From the NCBI GenBank assembly GCA_964035015.1, contig OZ036010.1:8642173-8706172 (forward strand): a stretch of DNA of 64,000 bases, in the 5' to 3' direction. A program made the translations under genes and the position numbers. Numbering within the stretch: position 1 is the first letter of the stretch; each line of letters begins with the position of its first letter. Positions 11,385 through 37,142 of this stretch are shown in pieces. Below the pieces are notes generated by a model. That model was not told where the DNA came from. It saw only the letters and a program-made list of their open reading frames with translations, and did not search any database. The stretch comes from Corallium rubrum. Lineage: Eukaryota; Cnidaria; Anthozoa; Scleralcyonacea; Coralliidae.

Positions 11385-12923
11385 CAGGGGCGGATCTAGG
11401 AATTTTTAAACCTTAGTCAAATTTGTTGAAGTCCACATTTTTAGGGCATGCGCCCCCCCCCCCCCCCTGGAAAATCTTTAAAATTTGGGTCTCTGTAAAC
11501 GGCGTTTCCCGCACTCTGACAGCAATTTTGAGCACAATTTTAAAAGTCTTAAAACATGTTTTTAAGGGCACCTTGTGTCCCAAAGTATGATGCACATTGC
11601 TACGTTACGTATAGGCATCATTCTTGTTTCTGAAACCTATCTATAATTCTTTATGTAATTTTATACTGCATGTTTAACAAACAGCCTTGGTTCGCGTCAT
11701 TTGATACGCAACATAGCCACAGGCTAATGAGCTAATATTCATTTGCGCTTTGTTAGTATAAAATCAAATATCTCCGTCGACGATTTACTCCCTTATATCT
11801 GCTATCACGCTACTTTAACACCAGTGTGGTGCTCATTATATACTCTTAAAACTTATAAATTACGACTGTTTACCGAGTTCAAATGAGCACACAGATTTTA
11901 CACAAATACAGGGAAAACCCTAACTTGCATGCCCGCAGCCAGACGTATTTTGAGATTGAAACCAAAACCCTGAATAAATTTAACAATTCTAGCAATCTTT
12001 TATATCGTAGAACGACCATAAACACGGGCACGTATCTCAAGCTTCCTTTCGAAAGCGCAACAAAATAGCTGTCAGCTTGTAATTTCGATAAACCTTTATA
12101 GGCTGATAAATTCATAAACATTTTCGCGCTCCGAGATCATGCAGTTATGACCTCAAGAATTGAAAGCAATACAGCACTATTGCCTCGGACAGCTACATAA
12201 ACGCCAATCATGATGAATATATGAAAACATTTTAAATTAAACTTGCCTTGGACTTTTTGAGCGATAGAATGCCCTTCACGGCTTCACGTGTTGAGGTATT
12301 TATATTAGGTAAAGCAGCCTTGAGAAAAATATTCTTCTTTAGTTACCGAGAACTCGACAAACCATGACGCCTTTCAGATGAAATCGATGCATATATTTGT
12401 CGTAATAACACCTTGTTGTTGCTTTTTAAAGCTGATCGCGCGCGATCAAATATGCTTGTAGAAGCCATGATCAAGGTAAACAGATCGCACACTTGGTGGC
12501 TGGGAAGTTAGTCAAGGTTCTGCATAGCCAATCAGATTGCTCAACTTGAGGTAAATCAGGCAAGATTTGGAGCAAGCCGTGTTCAACCAATGAGAATGGC
12601 TAAATCGGGTCAAATAAGTCAAAATGGCTGCCAGATACGGCAAACCAATCAATGGTCAGAATTTACCTTGTTTTGACCAATCAGAGTGGCTAAAACGGGG
12701 TAAATAAGTCAAAATGGCTGCCAAATTCGGCAAACCTAATCAGTGCCACCAGGAGGCATAAAATGTCCGCGCGCCTTCCCGCAAGTGGTCCTGGTGACGA
12801 ATTAGATTTTCCGCGATTGTTCTCCCTGCTATTACGTCGTTTTTAACCGGACTTTTTTTTGCAATCGCTATTTTTTTTACCTTAGTCGTCTGACTTATTT
12901 GACTAACGCTAGATCCGCCCCTG
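11385..12923. mobile_element. Non-autonomous hAT-like element, 1.54 kb
   Basis: Terminal inverted repeats CAGGGGCGGATCTAG and CTAGATCCGCCCCTG, with AAACT immediately outside both ends (11380-11384 and 12924-12928). CAGGGGCGGA-type ends are usual for hAT relatives, but the flanking repeat is 5 bp rather than the canonical 8. Inside is a run of poly-C and several degenerate direct repeats (CAATCAGA-TGGCT-AA-CGGG at about 12530-12700). No transposase reading frame is visible. A truncated right-end copy occurs at about 61370-61430. Confidence 0.7.
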
Positions 12924-12948
12924 AAACTCGAACTGACACAATTACAGT

Positions 12949-13097
12949 AAAGGCGGTTTTCCACTAGGCGACATTATTTTGTCGACCGACTCGACATTTT
13001 TCTTTTGTCTTGGCTAATTAGTTCCACTCGAGAGCTTGCGAGACAAAAGAAAATGTCGCTTCGCGCGACATTTTTCGCCCAGTGGAAAACCGCCTTA
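12949..13097. mobile_element. Palindromic MITE, ~150 bp
   Basis: Ends AAAGGCGGTTTTCCACTAGG and CCAGTGGAAAACCGCCTT are inverse copies, with internal arms around GTCGACCGACTCGACATT / AATGTCGCTTCGCGCGACA. It sits directly beside the hAT-like element. Only one end retains TTAA, so the target site is uncertain. Confidence 0.7.
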
Positions 13098-13944
13098 AGA
13101 ATGACCCGAGGGTTGGGGCATTTGACCATCGGCATTTGAACAGCTTTTTTGGCGCAAAATATCGAAAAGTTCAAATGCCCGGGGGTATGCCCGGGGGGGG
13201 GGATGTTAACAGTATAAATTGATTGACGCATTAGCGATACCTTTTTTACCGTGACCGATGTGAAGCAAGTGAGAGTGAACAAGCTCAGCATAACGGGTGT
13301 CGACTATACTATTCAATTTACGGACACGTTTGCCCATTTGGAGCTTTCCCAGTTCTATGACCGTCTCCACGAGATATTTCAAAACGTGTTAGATACGGTC
13401 ACTCGAGATCCCTGAGCACGATCAAGTTCGTTTTGTATTGCAATCGCCTCAGCTTGAATACCCTATTTCGCTGCCGTTTATGCCTCATCAACGCCTCACC
13501 ACTGCCTCACCACTGAACGTGTGCTAGCTGAAATTGAGCGTGTGATTCAATCTAATCGTGAATTTGGTTCGTTCTGATCCCACATGCATTAGAGAAGAAA
13601 CTCAAGGATATCTTACTTTTCTCCCCGACATTTTCACAAGTAATTTGAGAGTTGTGTGAACATGCCTAGCGCTTGTAATATTTGCGGAAAGAGCTTTTCT
13701 AACAAATAATGTCTCTCTGATATTCCTTTGGTACAGGGGTGATGGGGATATCTTTTGAGGCACCCCAGGGGTATTGGCAGTATCTTTGGGAGTGCCCCCA
13801 GGGTGAGGGGGTATCTTTGAACGGGCCAAAAGGCCTAAACGGGTCAGAAAAGGCCAAGCAGGGCCTAAAAGGGCCTAATGAAAGCACCTAACACGCCAAA
13901 AAATGTCAAATGCTTTCTGTCATTGCTCGAGTACACAACTAAAC
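13098..13944. other. No gene seen
   Basis: Short C/G homopolymers near 13190-13200 and G-rich degenerate sequence at 13730-13860 (CCCCAGGG-type repeats). No reading frame with family resemblance. Confidence 0.4.
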
Positions 13945-14259
13945 ATGAGTCGCACACGTAGAAACTGTCCTGTCATCGGTTGCGGAAGCACTAATCTTGC
14001 AAGGCTAGCAAATCATCTTGATCAAGTACATCACATGGATATCAAAGAACGCGCTAAATGGCTAAACTGGAGTAAAATTGGAATATGTGTTCCTTTACAG
14101 AGTAAAGAAACTATCGCAGACAGCACAGAACTAAATATGGAGAAAACTTTGAAAAGCATTATAACGAGACAAGAGGAAATGGCAACAAACTTCAATAATT
14201 ATCTAAGAGAGCAGCATGGGGAGTCCGTAAATTACACATCTTTCTTACACACTATATAG
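13945..14259 (+). CDS. Small zinc-finger-like hypothetical protein
   Basis: A 104-residue frame starting MSRTRRNCPVIGCGS, continuing to a C-x4-C...H-x4-H arrangement (CPVIGC...HLDQVHHMD) in the first 35 residues. The rest is polar and possibly helical (KSIITRQEEMATNFNNYL). The start at 13945 is chosen over an upstream in-frame ATG (13903) because the finger begins right after it. It resembles the single BED/C2H2-like finger proteins carried by invertebrate transposons, but I do not recognise the family. It sits tail to tail with the minus-strand frame at 14321-14806. Confidence 0.45.
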   Translation: MSRTRRNCPVIGCGSTNLARLANHLDQVHHMDIKERAKWLNWSKIGICVPLQSKETIADSTELNMEKTLKSIITRQEEMATNFNNYLREQHGESVNYTSFLHTI

Positions 14260-14320
14260 TCCAAGTAATTTTTTTTAAACTTAAAACATAATTTAACTTT
14301 GGATTAACTCGATAATGTTC

Positions 14321-14806
14321 TCAGAACACATATAGCATTAGATTGCTTTTCGTCGTTAAGTTTCTAGACTTTTCAAGAAGATACTCCTCGTAAGCCTCCC
14401 GAGGATTCTTTATCATACTCGTAAATTTTACACCAGTGTCTTTCACTTCGTACAGATACTTTAATGGACAGCTAAACAGAACAGATATAGAAAGAACATT
14501 TGGCGAGTCGTCAATTTCCTTCGGCTCGACAATTGTCTCTGACGTTTTTTGAGAGAGTCTCTTTCGTAATTTCAACGCCTCTCCCGCTTCGTTGAACTCC
14601 ATCCAGATTCGTTCGTCGACGTTTGTCCTGGTCTCTTCGTAGCGCCATCTCCGTTGCTCATCATCTGTTAGGCAACTATGTTGTTTCTGACTAGGATGGT
14701 TAGTCCTACAACCATTGCACTTTTCACGACAAAGCTTCGAATATTCTTCCCACAAAGCACAAAGTTTCATTGTAAATAGCTTCGAACATTGAAAACAATT
14801 TTTCAT
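14321..14806 (-). CDS. Cysteine-rich hypothetical protein
   Basis: A 161-residue minus-strand frame, MKNCFQCSKLFTMKLC..., with a cysteine/histidine cluster in the first 45 residues (C-x2-C, C, C-x3-C-x2-C, then HPSQKQHSC) suggestive of a zinc-binding domain. The middle is charged and probably helical (EAGEALKLRKRL, TIVEPKEIDD). The C-terminal half is less biased. I have the impression of a family of small proteins repeated in cnidarian genomes, but cannot name it or assign a function. It is complete as a single exon and convergent with the small finger protein at 13945. Confidence 0.5.
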   Translation of the reverse strand: MKNCFQCSKLFTMKLCALWEEYSKLCREKCNGCRTNHPSQKQHSCLTDDEQRRWRYEETRTNVDERIWMEFNEAGEALKLRKRLSQKTSETIVEPKEIDDSPNVLSISVLFSCPLKYLYEVKDTGVKFTSMIKNPREAYEEYLLEKSRNLTTKSNLMLYVF

Positions 14807-14983
14807 ATAAACCCTCCATCTCTGCGGTCTTACTCCAACAGCAAATAGTAAGCAAATGATACGCCGAGAAAACCGACGCCGTGAATAAGCATATTAATTA
14901 GGATTTGTTTGTCTAAACTCTGACGTTCAATAGTGTTGTACATGGACTTATACAAACATTAGCAACATTGCACTCAGCATATA

Positions 14984-15459
14984 ATGGTATACAACCGTAA
15001 TAGACGCCTATACGTTTTGGTTAAAGGTTTAGTCGTTGCGGTGATTTTCTTCATGATGAGTGAAGAAAAGTACGAACAAGAAAATGAAGAATGGAGACGA
15101 GCGATAAACCTTCGACTTTACCTACGGGATCATCAGCTTATAGAAAACCGCAGGGCCGAAGATTTAAACACAATATACTTCGAGCATATACAATCTTAAA
15201 ACTAAAGAAAAGAAAGAGACTACAGTGTCTGAATGAAAAGCAGACATTTGAAAAACGGTGCTCTTATCGTAACGATAAAATATCATATTGTTTAACAATT
15301 TATGCTAATATGCAGTTGGAGAAAAGAAGGAAAAGAAGAGAAACTACGCTAGTACGAATTCCCAAGGCTTATAGCGGTTATTCGAACAGTCAAGGGATAT
15401 GTTATACGAAGAGACAAAGCAGTTTTAGATGTAACATTAGTGCTTATACAAACTTTTGA
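14984..15459 (+). other. Overlapping short frames, probably a decayed ORF
   Basis: Two overlapping plus-strand frames (14984-15199 and 15091-15459). The first contains an acidic-basic stretch EEKYEQENEEWRRAINLRL and the second is Lys/Arg-rich. Neither alone looks like a complete protein, and together they could be one frameshifted gene. No family can be supported. The remainder up to 16300 shows nothing coding apart from a G-run at 15853-15868. Confidence 0.25.
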
Positions 15460-16306
15460 AAAGTTGTGATTGAGTAAACGTACTGCCTATGGGGACTAAG
15501 CAGTTAATCTGCGAACATTACAAATAATCCTCTACGCGCAGAGACGCCCAACGCTAAAGACTTTCTCCATTAATTCTGCGATGGTAAATTATGAAATTAT
15601 ATATTTTTGAAACTTGATCTCGTTATTTAGTCTTTATTATAAAAAACGTTTCTTTAAACAAATCACATTTTAAAAATTACAATCTTTTAAGATACCATTA
15701 TTGAAAGAATACAAACGAGATATTCTCATGCCTAAAGACTTAAAATAGGAGGTGTATACTCCAGAAATCCCACGTGAAAGACACCGTTTGTCAAACATTT
15801 GGAGCTTCGGAAATCAGTCAGAGAGCTATCGGGAATGACGTATTTATTACACGGGGGAGGGGGGGGGGCTGGTTTAAGAATCAGGGTTGGGGGGATGGAT
15901 AAAAGTTAGGGTTAAGGGACTCTCTAAGGAGCCTGAGACGAATGAAGGACGCGACGCGGTTTCTTCTCGACTAGACTTGCCCAAGCGCTTAATCCTCTTA
16001 ATGACCCCTAATGAGTTTCTCTTTTGTCTCCTGCACGTGCACTGAGGATAAATATTCAAATATCACACTTAGTAACAGAAATCGTAGCAACGCATTCAAA
16101 GTAATAAATCGCTTTGCTTTTAGTTATTATTTCGACATTTAAAATCGTTCTTTTCATGGCTTTTCGAAGTCTACAATTATTAGCCATATTAAGATAAAAC
16201 ACAATATTTATAAGAAAATCATTTATTACTTTCTCGCTTTCAAGACCTTATACATTATTATGGTATGTCAAAATTACAATTTGACAGTACCCTCAGACAA
16301 TGATTA

Positions 16307-29676
<13,370 letters not shown>

Positions 29677-29679
29677 CTG

Positions 29680-30510
29680 AAAAATATAAAAAGAAAGAAA
29701 AAGATTTTTTGTAGTCTAACTGGTTATCAAAGGCACATGCTTTTCGCACAACGAAACCCATGAAAAAGGTGCCGCCCTGCATGAACAATTCCAAAAAAGA
29801 ATAAAACTAAATCTTATGCATAACTAAACGTCTGACAATCAAAAACTGTTACCAAATAAATAAGCAACAGTTGTTGCTGTGGCAACAATGACATTTCAAA
29901 ATGGCCGCCAATTACCCTTCAAACTAATTTAATTCGAAAAAAACTTTGGTGACCCCAAATTTTTTTTTCATTAAAACTTTTCTTAAAGTATGAATAAATC
30001 AATAGTCGCAATACGAGTCTCTATTTCCTGATTTTTATTTTTCATTTGCAAAAAAATGGCTGGCTGTAAAACATGCACTTCGTTTTCTCATGGCCCAATA
30101 GGAAACAGAGCCTTTATTGATAAGCCAGGTAGTTTAGGTAACCACCCAAAAGAACGGTCTACCGACCATTTAAATGTCTAAACGAAACACCAATGTCTGG
30201 CAACTTGCTACAGACGCCGCATTGTTTGACGCGTCAACTCGAATAAAAATAGATTTGTCATTAAATCATTTTTTCGCATAATACTCTTAATGATACGTAA
30301 AAACTGGGCGCATATACCCATAACTTCAACGACGTTGTGGAAATAGTGGGCGAGTGTGGAGGGAAAGAAATACAAACGCATTTATTTAGTTGACGACCCC
30401 TAAAAATGCTACTTACCTTTCCCCGGAATATGTCTCAAAAATGATTCAAGTAATGGCCGATTACATAAGACAGCCTATACTTTCCACATTTCAAACACAA
30501 AATTACACAT
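29680..30510. other. Region upstream of the NTPase gene's first recognised exon
   Basis: On the minus strand a donor-like AAAG|GTAAGT ends at 30419 after a possible 17-base microexon (TATTCCGGGG...), which could join in phase to 29676. It is too short to be sure. Otherwise AT-rich with no supported feature. Confidence 0.3.
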
Positions 30511-30511
30511 T

Positions 30512-31990
30512 CTAAGCAAATCTAGCATTACGAAGAAGAATGTTTTTGTTCAAAAAGAAGTTTTCGAGTGCTGTCAATATGTTCTGTGCTGTCAGCGAAG
30601 CGCCAACTACTTTGCTGATGGGGATCAACCCGATGAAATGTTCGGAAATTATGTTGTTGATACAAAAAGTCGCGTACACAGCAAATTGTTCGACTGAAGT
30701 GACGTCCGTTGTTTCATCACCATGCATGCAGGACACGACCAACGTAAACTCGGGCGAGAGGGGAGGTTTGAAACGATACTTAGAGCGACGTTCCTCTGTT
30801 ACGTTGGATAGGTTGTAATAATCATAAGTTGGCGTTGTGTTTCAAACATCTTATACCACAGTTCCCCTGTATTTTCGATGTTGACGCATTTTTAGTAAAT
30901 CTTTGGAAATACTTTAAATATCGCCCTTTGCAATGAACTTTTTAGAGAATTCAGCAGATATATACGGTGATGACGTAACACCAGTTTGCCCTAGTGTAAC
31001 ACGCTGGACAGCTCACGAAAGGGCTTGTCAGACATTTTTTAAAGGATACAGACACTTTCTTAATGCCCTAACTTCTTGTTATAATGAAAGAAAAGAGCCC
31101 GAAGCATTAGGGCTGTTCATTCAAGCAACATCGATGGAGAATGTAGCAACGATATTGATGTTGCTTGAGGTATTTACAAATATTAAGCCATTGCTTCTTT
31201 ACTTTCAAAAAAGTCAAGAATCCATCTGCTTAAGTACAGCCCAAACTTGCGTGGATATCACTTTCCATAAATTAGATATCTCTTTGCAAACAAGACTTCA
31301 CATCAGAAAATTTTAATAGCATGAAGTCTATAGCTGCAGAAGAAAATCTCAATTTAAACTCTCCCAGTACGCGATCTGGAGCTGCCCGACCATTTACTTT
31401 TGATGAGTTCGAAATTTCTTATGTGAGATTTAATTCTGCCTTCAAAGAAGAGTTTTCTCAAATAAAGCTTTGGTCGCCTTTTACTATTTTCGACCCACGC
31501 ACATTGCCCGAGGATTTAACGTCGTTAGCATTACACGGCAATGACGATTTGAACAAACTCTTAGATCACTATGGATCACGTCAGTGACACATTTAAAGGG
31601 ACAACTGTCGACCAAGAGCCCGATGTCGATGCTGATATGGCAAGGGCTGAGTGGCCAAATTTCAAACATTTAATGTTTCTAAAACGCAAAGATTATCGCG
31701 AACGTTTTAATTCGCTATAAGTAATGCTAAAACTGTTGAAGAACTTGAAGAATTTGAGAAAGAGCGAAAAAAATGTGGTCCGCATGAGCTTTGGCAATGA
31801 TTGTGGTCGATAACACGTGCAAGAATACTTTTCCACAGTATTACAAACTATTGTATTTTTTACTGTTGTTTCCATTGAGTACAGCTTGCGTGGAAAGATT
31901 CTTTTCCAAAATGAAACTTGCCAAGACCCGTCTGAGAAACAAACCAGCCTAGAAAATTCCAATTATACAAGGGCTTCTTGAAGCCTGACA
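30512..31990. pseudogene. Rearranged hAT transposase relic
   Basis: Minus-strand 30742-30512 reads DETTDVTSVEQFAVY and continues as the front of a hAT RNase-H-like core. Plus-strand 30933-31316 reads CPSVTRWTAHERACQ and 31321-31587 continues it. After several stops, 31870-31960 reads STACVERFFSKMKLAK and TRLRNKPA, the hAT C-terminal dimerisation motif. So the front part is inverted relative to the rest and the whole is broken by stops. The family looks like the ZMYM/SCAND3-type hAT group. No terminal repeats were identified. Confidence 0.75.
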
Positions 31991-32407
31991 GTATAATTGG
32001 GGTTATATGAGTGAACGAAGGGAGAAATATATGAGAATACAAGTGGTATGGCTTACCTATTTGTGCTTCGGAACGTTTTAACACTAGGGGTACCCCTAAG
32101 AACAAAAACTTGGCCTCCCCAGTCCTCACCCTGAACCGCGCTGCCCCACAATGCTCCAGTGGCTATTTAACACATGGGCGCAGCTTACAGGGAGGGTAAT
32201 GGGAGGGAATCATATATTTACTGCTGATCAACAAGGCCAGTGTTTGATGTTATATTACATAAAAGTCAAAACAAATTAAGCTAATATATATGTTAAACTT
32301 TATTTTCACTTCATAGAAAATAATAAACTTATTCTGAATAATCCTCTGAATGCCATTGAATCATTACCCCGGGTTTTCTGTTGAGAGTGAAAATATATTG
32401 TTCAACT

Positions 32408-33228
32408 CATGGCCAGAAATTTGCGACATTTGAGCCTCCGGTGGTCAGCTGGCATTGATCATATTTTAAACTGTAGGAAATATTGATATACCCATAGTAT
32501 CTTTAGTATTGTCGCATTGCCGCGATTTACTTTAATTTTGCTGCCAATGAACAAACAGGAAGTTAGGGACTTTGCTGGATATGTGTTGGTATTGTGTGGG
32601 ATAGGGAGGGTGATATTGTTTTAATCCCACAGTACTTTGCACGGCTAGAAAGATTACCAAAGATGATGAATTTCGTTGGAAACTCTCGTTAACATTTCAA
32701 GACAACCCAGCGTTTTGGCTCAAAGCAATTTTTCACCTCCGCTTTTATCTTCCAACGCGAACTATGTGGAATTACAAAGATTTCAACATTGAAAAGCAGA
32801 GCAACTACGGCAGAAGCACAGGGGAATTTAAGTGCTAATTATGGTACTATCTGTTATATTCATGATGCGAACCACACATTTTTCAAAATGTTTGCCAATT
32901 CGCGTATACAAGGATTTTAAAAACTGTTCATGAGCAAGATTTACTATGAAATACATTGCCTGAGTGGTGCTGCAAAGCAGATTTAGTCGCGTTTCAAAAG
33001 CAACGTAACAGGGCTGATGCTTAAAGGTATGATAACTTACTGCGTTATGTTGTTCGGAATTAATAGTGAACCACACATTTTGCATTTAAAACATTTCCTT
33101 CGATATATTTAGACAAATATATACACCTCTCTATGTATTTATATGTAAATTTTGGAGCAATTCTCCAGTTAAATTCGGTATACCGCTGACAGGCGCGTGG
33201 GCTCAGATGTCGCAAATTTCTGGCCATG
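32408..33228. mobile_element. Non-autonomous element with CATGGCCAGAAATTT ends
   Basis: Left CATGGCCAGAAATTTGCGAC and right GTCGCAAATTTCTGGCCATG are inverse copies (821 bp apart end to end). No clear target duplication. A related single end is present at 63393-63450. No coding frame. Confidence 0.65.
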
Positions 33229-34061
33229 ACATCATTATGTCCGAGCTAGCATTCTTAAATTAATTTAATTGTTTGATTCTGGTCTTTTGGCTTATGATAA
33301 TATAATACCACAGCAGTTCTTCGTAGTGTAGCTTGTTCAGTTGATCAAATTTCCCGAATTCATTCGGTCCTTTGTGTAATGTGAAAATTTGTATTTGAAA
33401 ATTTGTATTTGAAACCTCCTAAAAACAATATATTTTTTACAAGCACAATTTAATAATGAAATTGGTATGTTCAACTTCATTAAATCAGTTTTATTGGTCA
33501 TCTTATCCATAAATTATCCCCGAGCCGGGCGTAGGGCCGAAGCCCCGGAGCCCAGTGAGGGTGCTAATCTCGACATGCGTGGAGTCCACTTTACACGCGT
33601 GTTCAAATGCGAATCAGTTTGAGCAATCTGAATATTTGTATATATATATGTGTGGACGGACCACGCGCGTGGAAGATTGTAGGGCACTGGAAACAATATA
33701 GTTCTTGACAAGAAAGATTTGAAGTAATATATTCTTGACAAAAAGACTTGAGAAAGGAGTTTTGGGGATACGTACATTCATTTCAAAAGAACAGAAACAA
33801 ATCAACGTCTTGACTAAAGGAAACCCATCAAACCGAACCTCGAAAGAGGGAAAAAGATATAGAAAACCAACGATGATAAAGGCCGAAAAGTTTAAGCTAC
33901 GGTAAAAATATAGAGCAGTCGCTCTCGGTAATCACGAACACTTAATAGTAGCAAAACTGTTCGAGTTTCCCTGTTTACATCTATGACTGTTAATTTTGTT
34001 TTATATTATGACATTTTGTGTGTCCTTGAAGTCCGTTTTAAACGTATCATATCCATAATTG
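33229..34061. other. No gene seen
   Basis: AT-rich sequence with a short TA-type run near 33637-33650. No conserved frame or inverted repeat noticed. Confidence 0.4.
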
Positions 34062-34801
34062 TAGAGCTGCTCCCATCGGTTAATTTTCGTAATCGATTAA
34101 TCGTTGTCAACAATCGATTAATATCGATTAATCGTATTGATAATTAATTTAAATATGACATTATTGACATGCCCATGGTGGTTTGTAATTAAATTAAAGT
34201 TTTTATTAAATTTTTGGGGGTTGCACCAGTCAGTATAAACGTTTTAAATCTGCGTTTAAAATGAACGTTAATCACAATTATAGATTACGCACTTTCTCGC
34301 GCTCTTACAGTTACACTTCACACAAGATACATGCATGAAAAGACAGAGACGATATTAAGGATGTTTACTTTAGTTGTTTACCTTTGACACTCCTAAGTGA
34401 ATTTGCGAGACTCTTATGGATAATTGGTTTATGAATTATGACAGGTTTAATTAACTAAGACGTGTTCGTAAATCGTAATCATAGTCCGTTATTACCTATC
34501 TGTTTAACAAAACTGTCAAAACAAGTTGTCAAGATTAAAGAATAATATCACTCTACAATAATTTTTCAAGTGAACAAAAAGTCAAAAACTAAAGAACGTA
34601 ACAAATACAATGTATATAAACGGTCTGAAGTCTAATACAGTTCATTAAAAACGTGACTGTCACTCAGAGTCTACATGTTATTTTTGTTTCAAAATAAAAG
34701 TGCGTCGACAACGGCTGGCTTAAGCGAGGCACGTTTCTTTGAGACGACAAGTCCAGCCTTGCTGAAAATCTGCTCGCTTGGCACAGACGTCGGCGGAGCT
34801 G

Positions 34802-36714
34802 CTAATACTCTGCAAGGTTCCGTACGAGAGGGTATCGTTTCTCGTTTTCTTTCCACCACATTAACGGATCTTCCGTCAAACCAATTGGTGCCTCGTTGCT
34901 GAGCTGCTGAATTTCCTTATCAATCCTTTGGTTCTTTTCCGCGCGAGATTCTACTTGGCAGGTGGATTCCCCAGAGCTATTTGACGATTTTCCTTTACCA
35001 AGCAACTCTTCCATGGCTACCTCTGATTTGGACTTCTTCTTTGGCGGTGGCAAGATCTCCGGTTCCGATGAACTGGTAGCAGCAACGTCGCTACTTGCAG
35101 GTAATGATGGCATGGCTTTCACGGTCTTTGACGCAAACTCCACTGATGCACTCCGCTCGGTTTCGCTCAGAAATGACAGATCACGAAACCTGGGATCCAT
35201 GAATGAAGTCAACAGATAAAATGGAACCATTTCGCAGGTGTCTGTTTCTTCACCGGTAACATCCAATTGGTCGAGAAAGAATCTGTCAGTCAACGACTGG
35301 ACGAGGGTATCCCTAAAATTCTGACCTGGCGGAGTGGTTGTCCGCCGTCGGCCATCGGTTACCGCACGCTCGAACGTCATGGCTTTCAATTGTTGAACTA
35401 AACCGGTAATAGCAGGCAGGACAACACCGGATGTTGTTTTGGACTGCGAGCTAAAAAGAACAGTAGCCAGCTCCACCTTCCTAAGAACTGGAACTATTTC
35501 CTCAGCAAGTTTCCAAGATTCGACGGGCATATCTAGGACCCTTGCTTCTTGTGGCTTGGTCAGAGATTGATCAGACAACACCGTAACGACTGGCCAACGC
35601 AACAGCGACAGACGCTCCAACATGTAAAATGTTGAGTTCCACCTGGTAGACACGTCCTGAATCAATCCCTTGCCATGATGTTCAGACGCCAGCATCTCTT
35701 TCACTTTAGCACGAAGACCATTTGTTGCCAGACTGGACATTTTAAAGTGCCCCACTAGCCTCCTGGCTGCAGCAACCATCTTTTCAAAGGGCTGGTCAAC
35801 CCCTTTCTTCATTGCATCTCCGATCGATAAATTTAGACTATGCGCCGCACAGCCGATATTGAAGGCTGTCGGTCTCTCTTTTGTGCCATTGATCATTTGG
35901 CCGGCGAGATTAACATTTGCAGCGTTATCATGAATACAGGCAAACACACGATCTTCAAGGCCAAATTCTTTCATCGTGTCGTTCACCTCAACAGCTAAAT
36001 TCACCCCGGTATGACGATCAAGGCTTGCTCTTGTCGCGAGGACTTTGCATGTCATTTCCCATTCACGAAGGAAGTGCACTACAAAAAATATTAAAATTAA
36101 ATAATTAATAAATAAGATATAAATTAGCAGAGCAAAAGTTACATGAAAACAGGTGTAGATTGAAAGTTACAACTTGGGAAGAAACTGTCAATTTAAATCT
36201 GTGACTTACCGGTAATTGTGAAGTAACTATCCTGAGCCATACTGGTCCAGCCGTCAGTTGTAATAGAGACGTCAGATATCAATCTTTCCAGTTCGCTCTT
36301 TAAAGCTTTTATGCCCGCAGTGTGTCGAAGCATGACCAGTTGACGGATCGTTTCTCGTTTTGGAATTTGATAGGTTGGCCATGCATGCTTAATGAGATCA
36401 CGGAACCCAGCATCTTTAACAATGCTAAATGGACGCAAATCTTTAACGCAGACGTTGGCAATATGCGCAGTGATCTCTTTTGCTTTGTCTCCTGATGGGT
36501 CAATCTTCTTTTGAAAAAAGCTCGTTATCGATGAACTGCCAGCGCTAGTTGATGCGGTTGGTTGGTAAACATTCGAGTGGCGTCTAATAAGGTGTTCTCG
36601 AAGATTTGTTGTATTGCCATGTCGGCGAATTGTTGCGTCGCAGTGTTTGCATTTCGCTGATGTTTGATTCTCGGCAACAAAATGGTCCCAGACGTCACTT
36701 CGGCTTTGAGACAT
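34802..36714 (-). CDS. hAT transposase with BED finger (C-terminus frameshifted)
   Basis: Exon 1 is 36714-36210, exon 2 is 36078-34802, joined in phase (GT-AG), about 593 residues. Residues ~6-50 form a BED zinc finger (SDVWDHFV, C-x2-C, LREHLIRRH). The RNase-H-like DDE core follows, with ITTDGWTSMAQDSY (first catalytic Asp) and RVFACIHDNAANV (second Asp); VSTRWNSTFYM is the conserved hAT phrase. A Lys/Ser-rich insert precedes PLMWWKENEKRYP. A premature stop after RNLAEY is due to one missing base near 34805: the next frame continues SVPSEQIFSKAGL and ends near 34689, the hAT dimerisation motif. The copy is therefore probably inactive but only just. Role in active copies: cut-and-paste transposition in the nucleus. 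Confidence 0.9.
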
Positions 36715-36756
36715 GTCGAAAAGACAGAAAACTGTGCGACAAAGCGCAAGTTGAAT

Positions 36757-37142
36757 GTGTCAGGTGTCATGTTTGAGCAATGAAACTGACACGTTTGGGC
36801 GGTTAAATATTAACAAACATGTTTTGCTCATGCACTTGAAAGGTTTTTAAGGTTTCCCGATTTTTTTCGCACGTTTGTAACTTGTAAGCAAGTATTATAC
36901 CTGTGGCATTACTGAATAAAGAATACAGTTGTATTTTAGAACTTGATTGAACGTAACACCAGCGAATTAAAATATAACTTTATTCTTTATTACTTAATAA
37001 CCTTATAACCTTGCTTACAATTACAAACGTGCGGGGGGGGGGGGAAACGGGAAACCTTTCAAGTGCATGAGCAAAACATGTTTGTTATTAATGTTTAACG
37101 CCCCCAAACGTGTCAATTTAATCGCTCAAACATGACACTTGG
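36757..37142. repeat. ~390-bp palindrome inside the hAT element
   Basis: GTCATGTTTGAGCAATGAAA... pairs with ...CGCTCAAACATGACAC, including inverse copies of TTTGCTCATGCACTTGAAAGG and the AACGTGC-containing centre. It is a MITE-like insertion or foldback between the transposase start and the right terminal repeat. Confidence 0.75.

Noticed and set aside
34962..35219. Plus-strand frame inside the hAT element
   Set aside because: Antisense shadow of the transposase.
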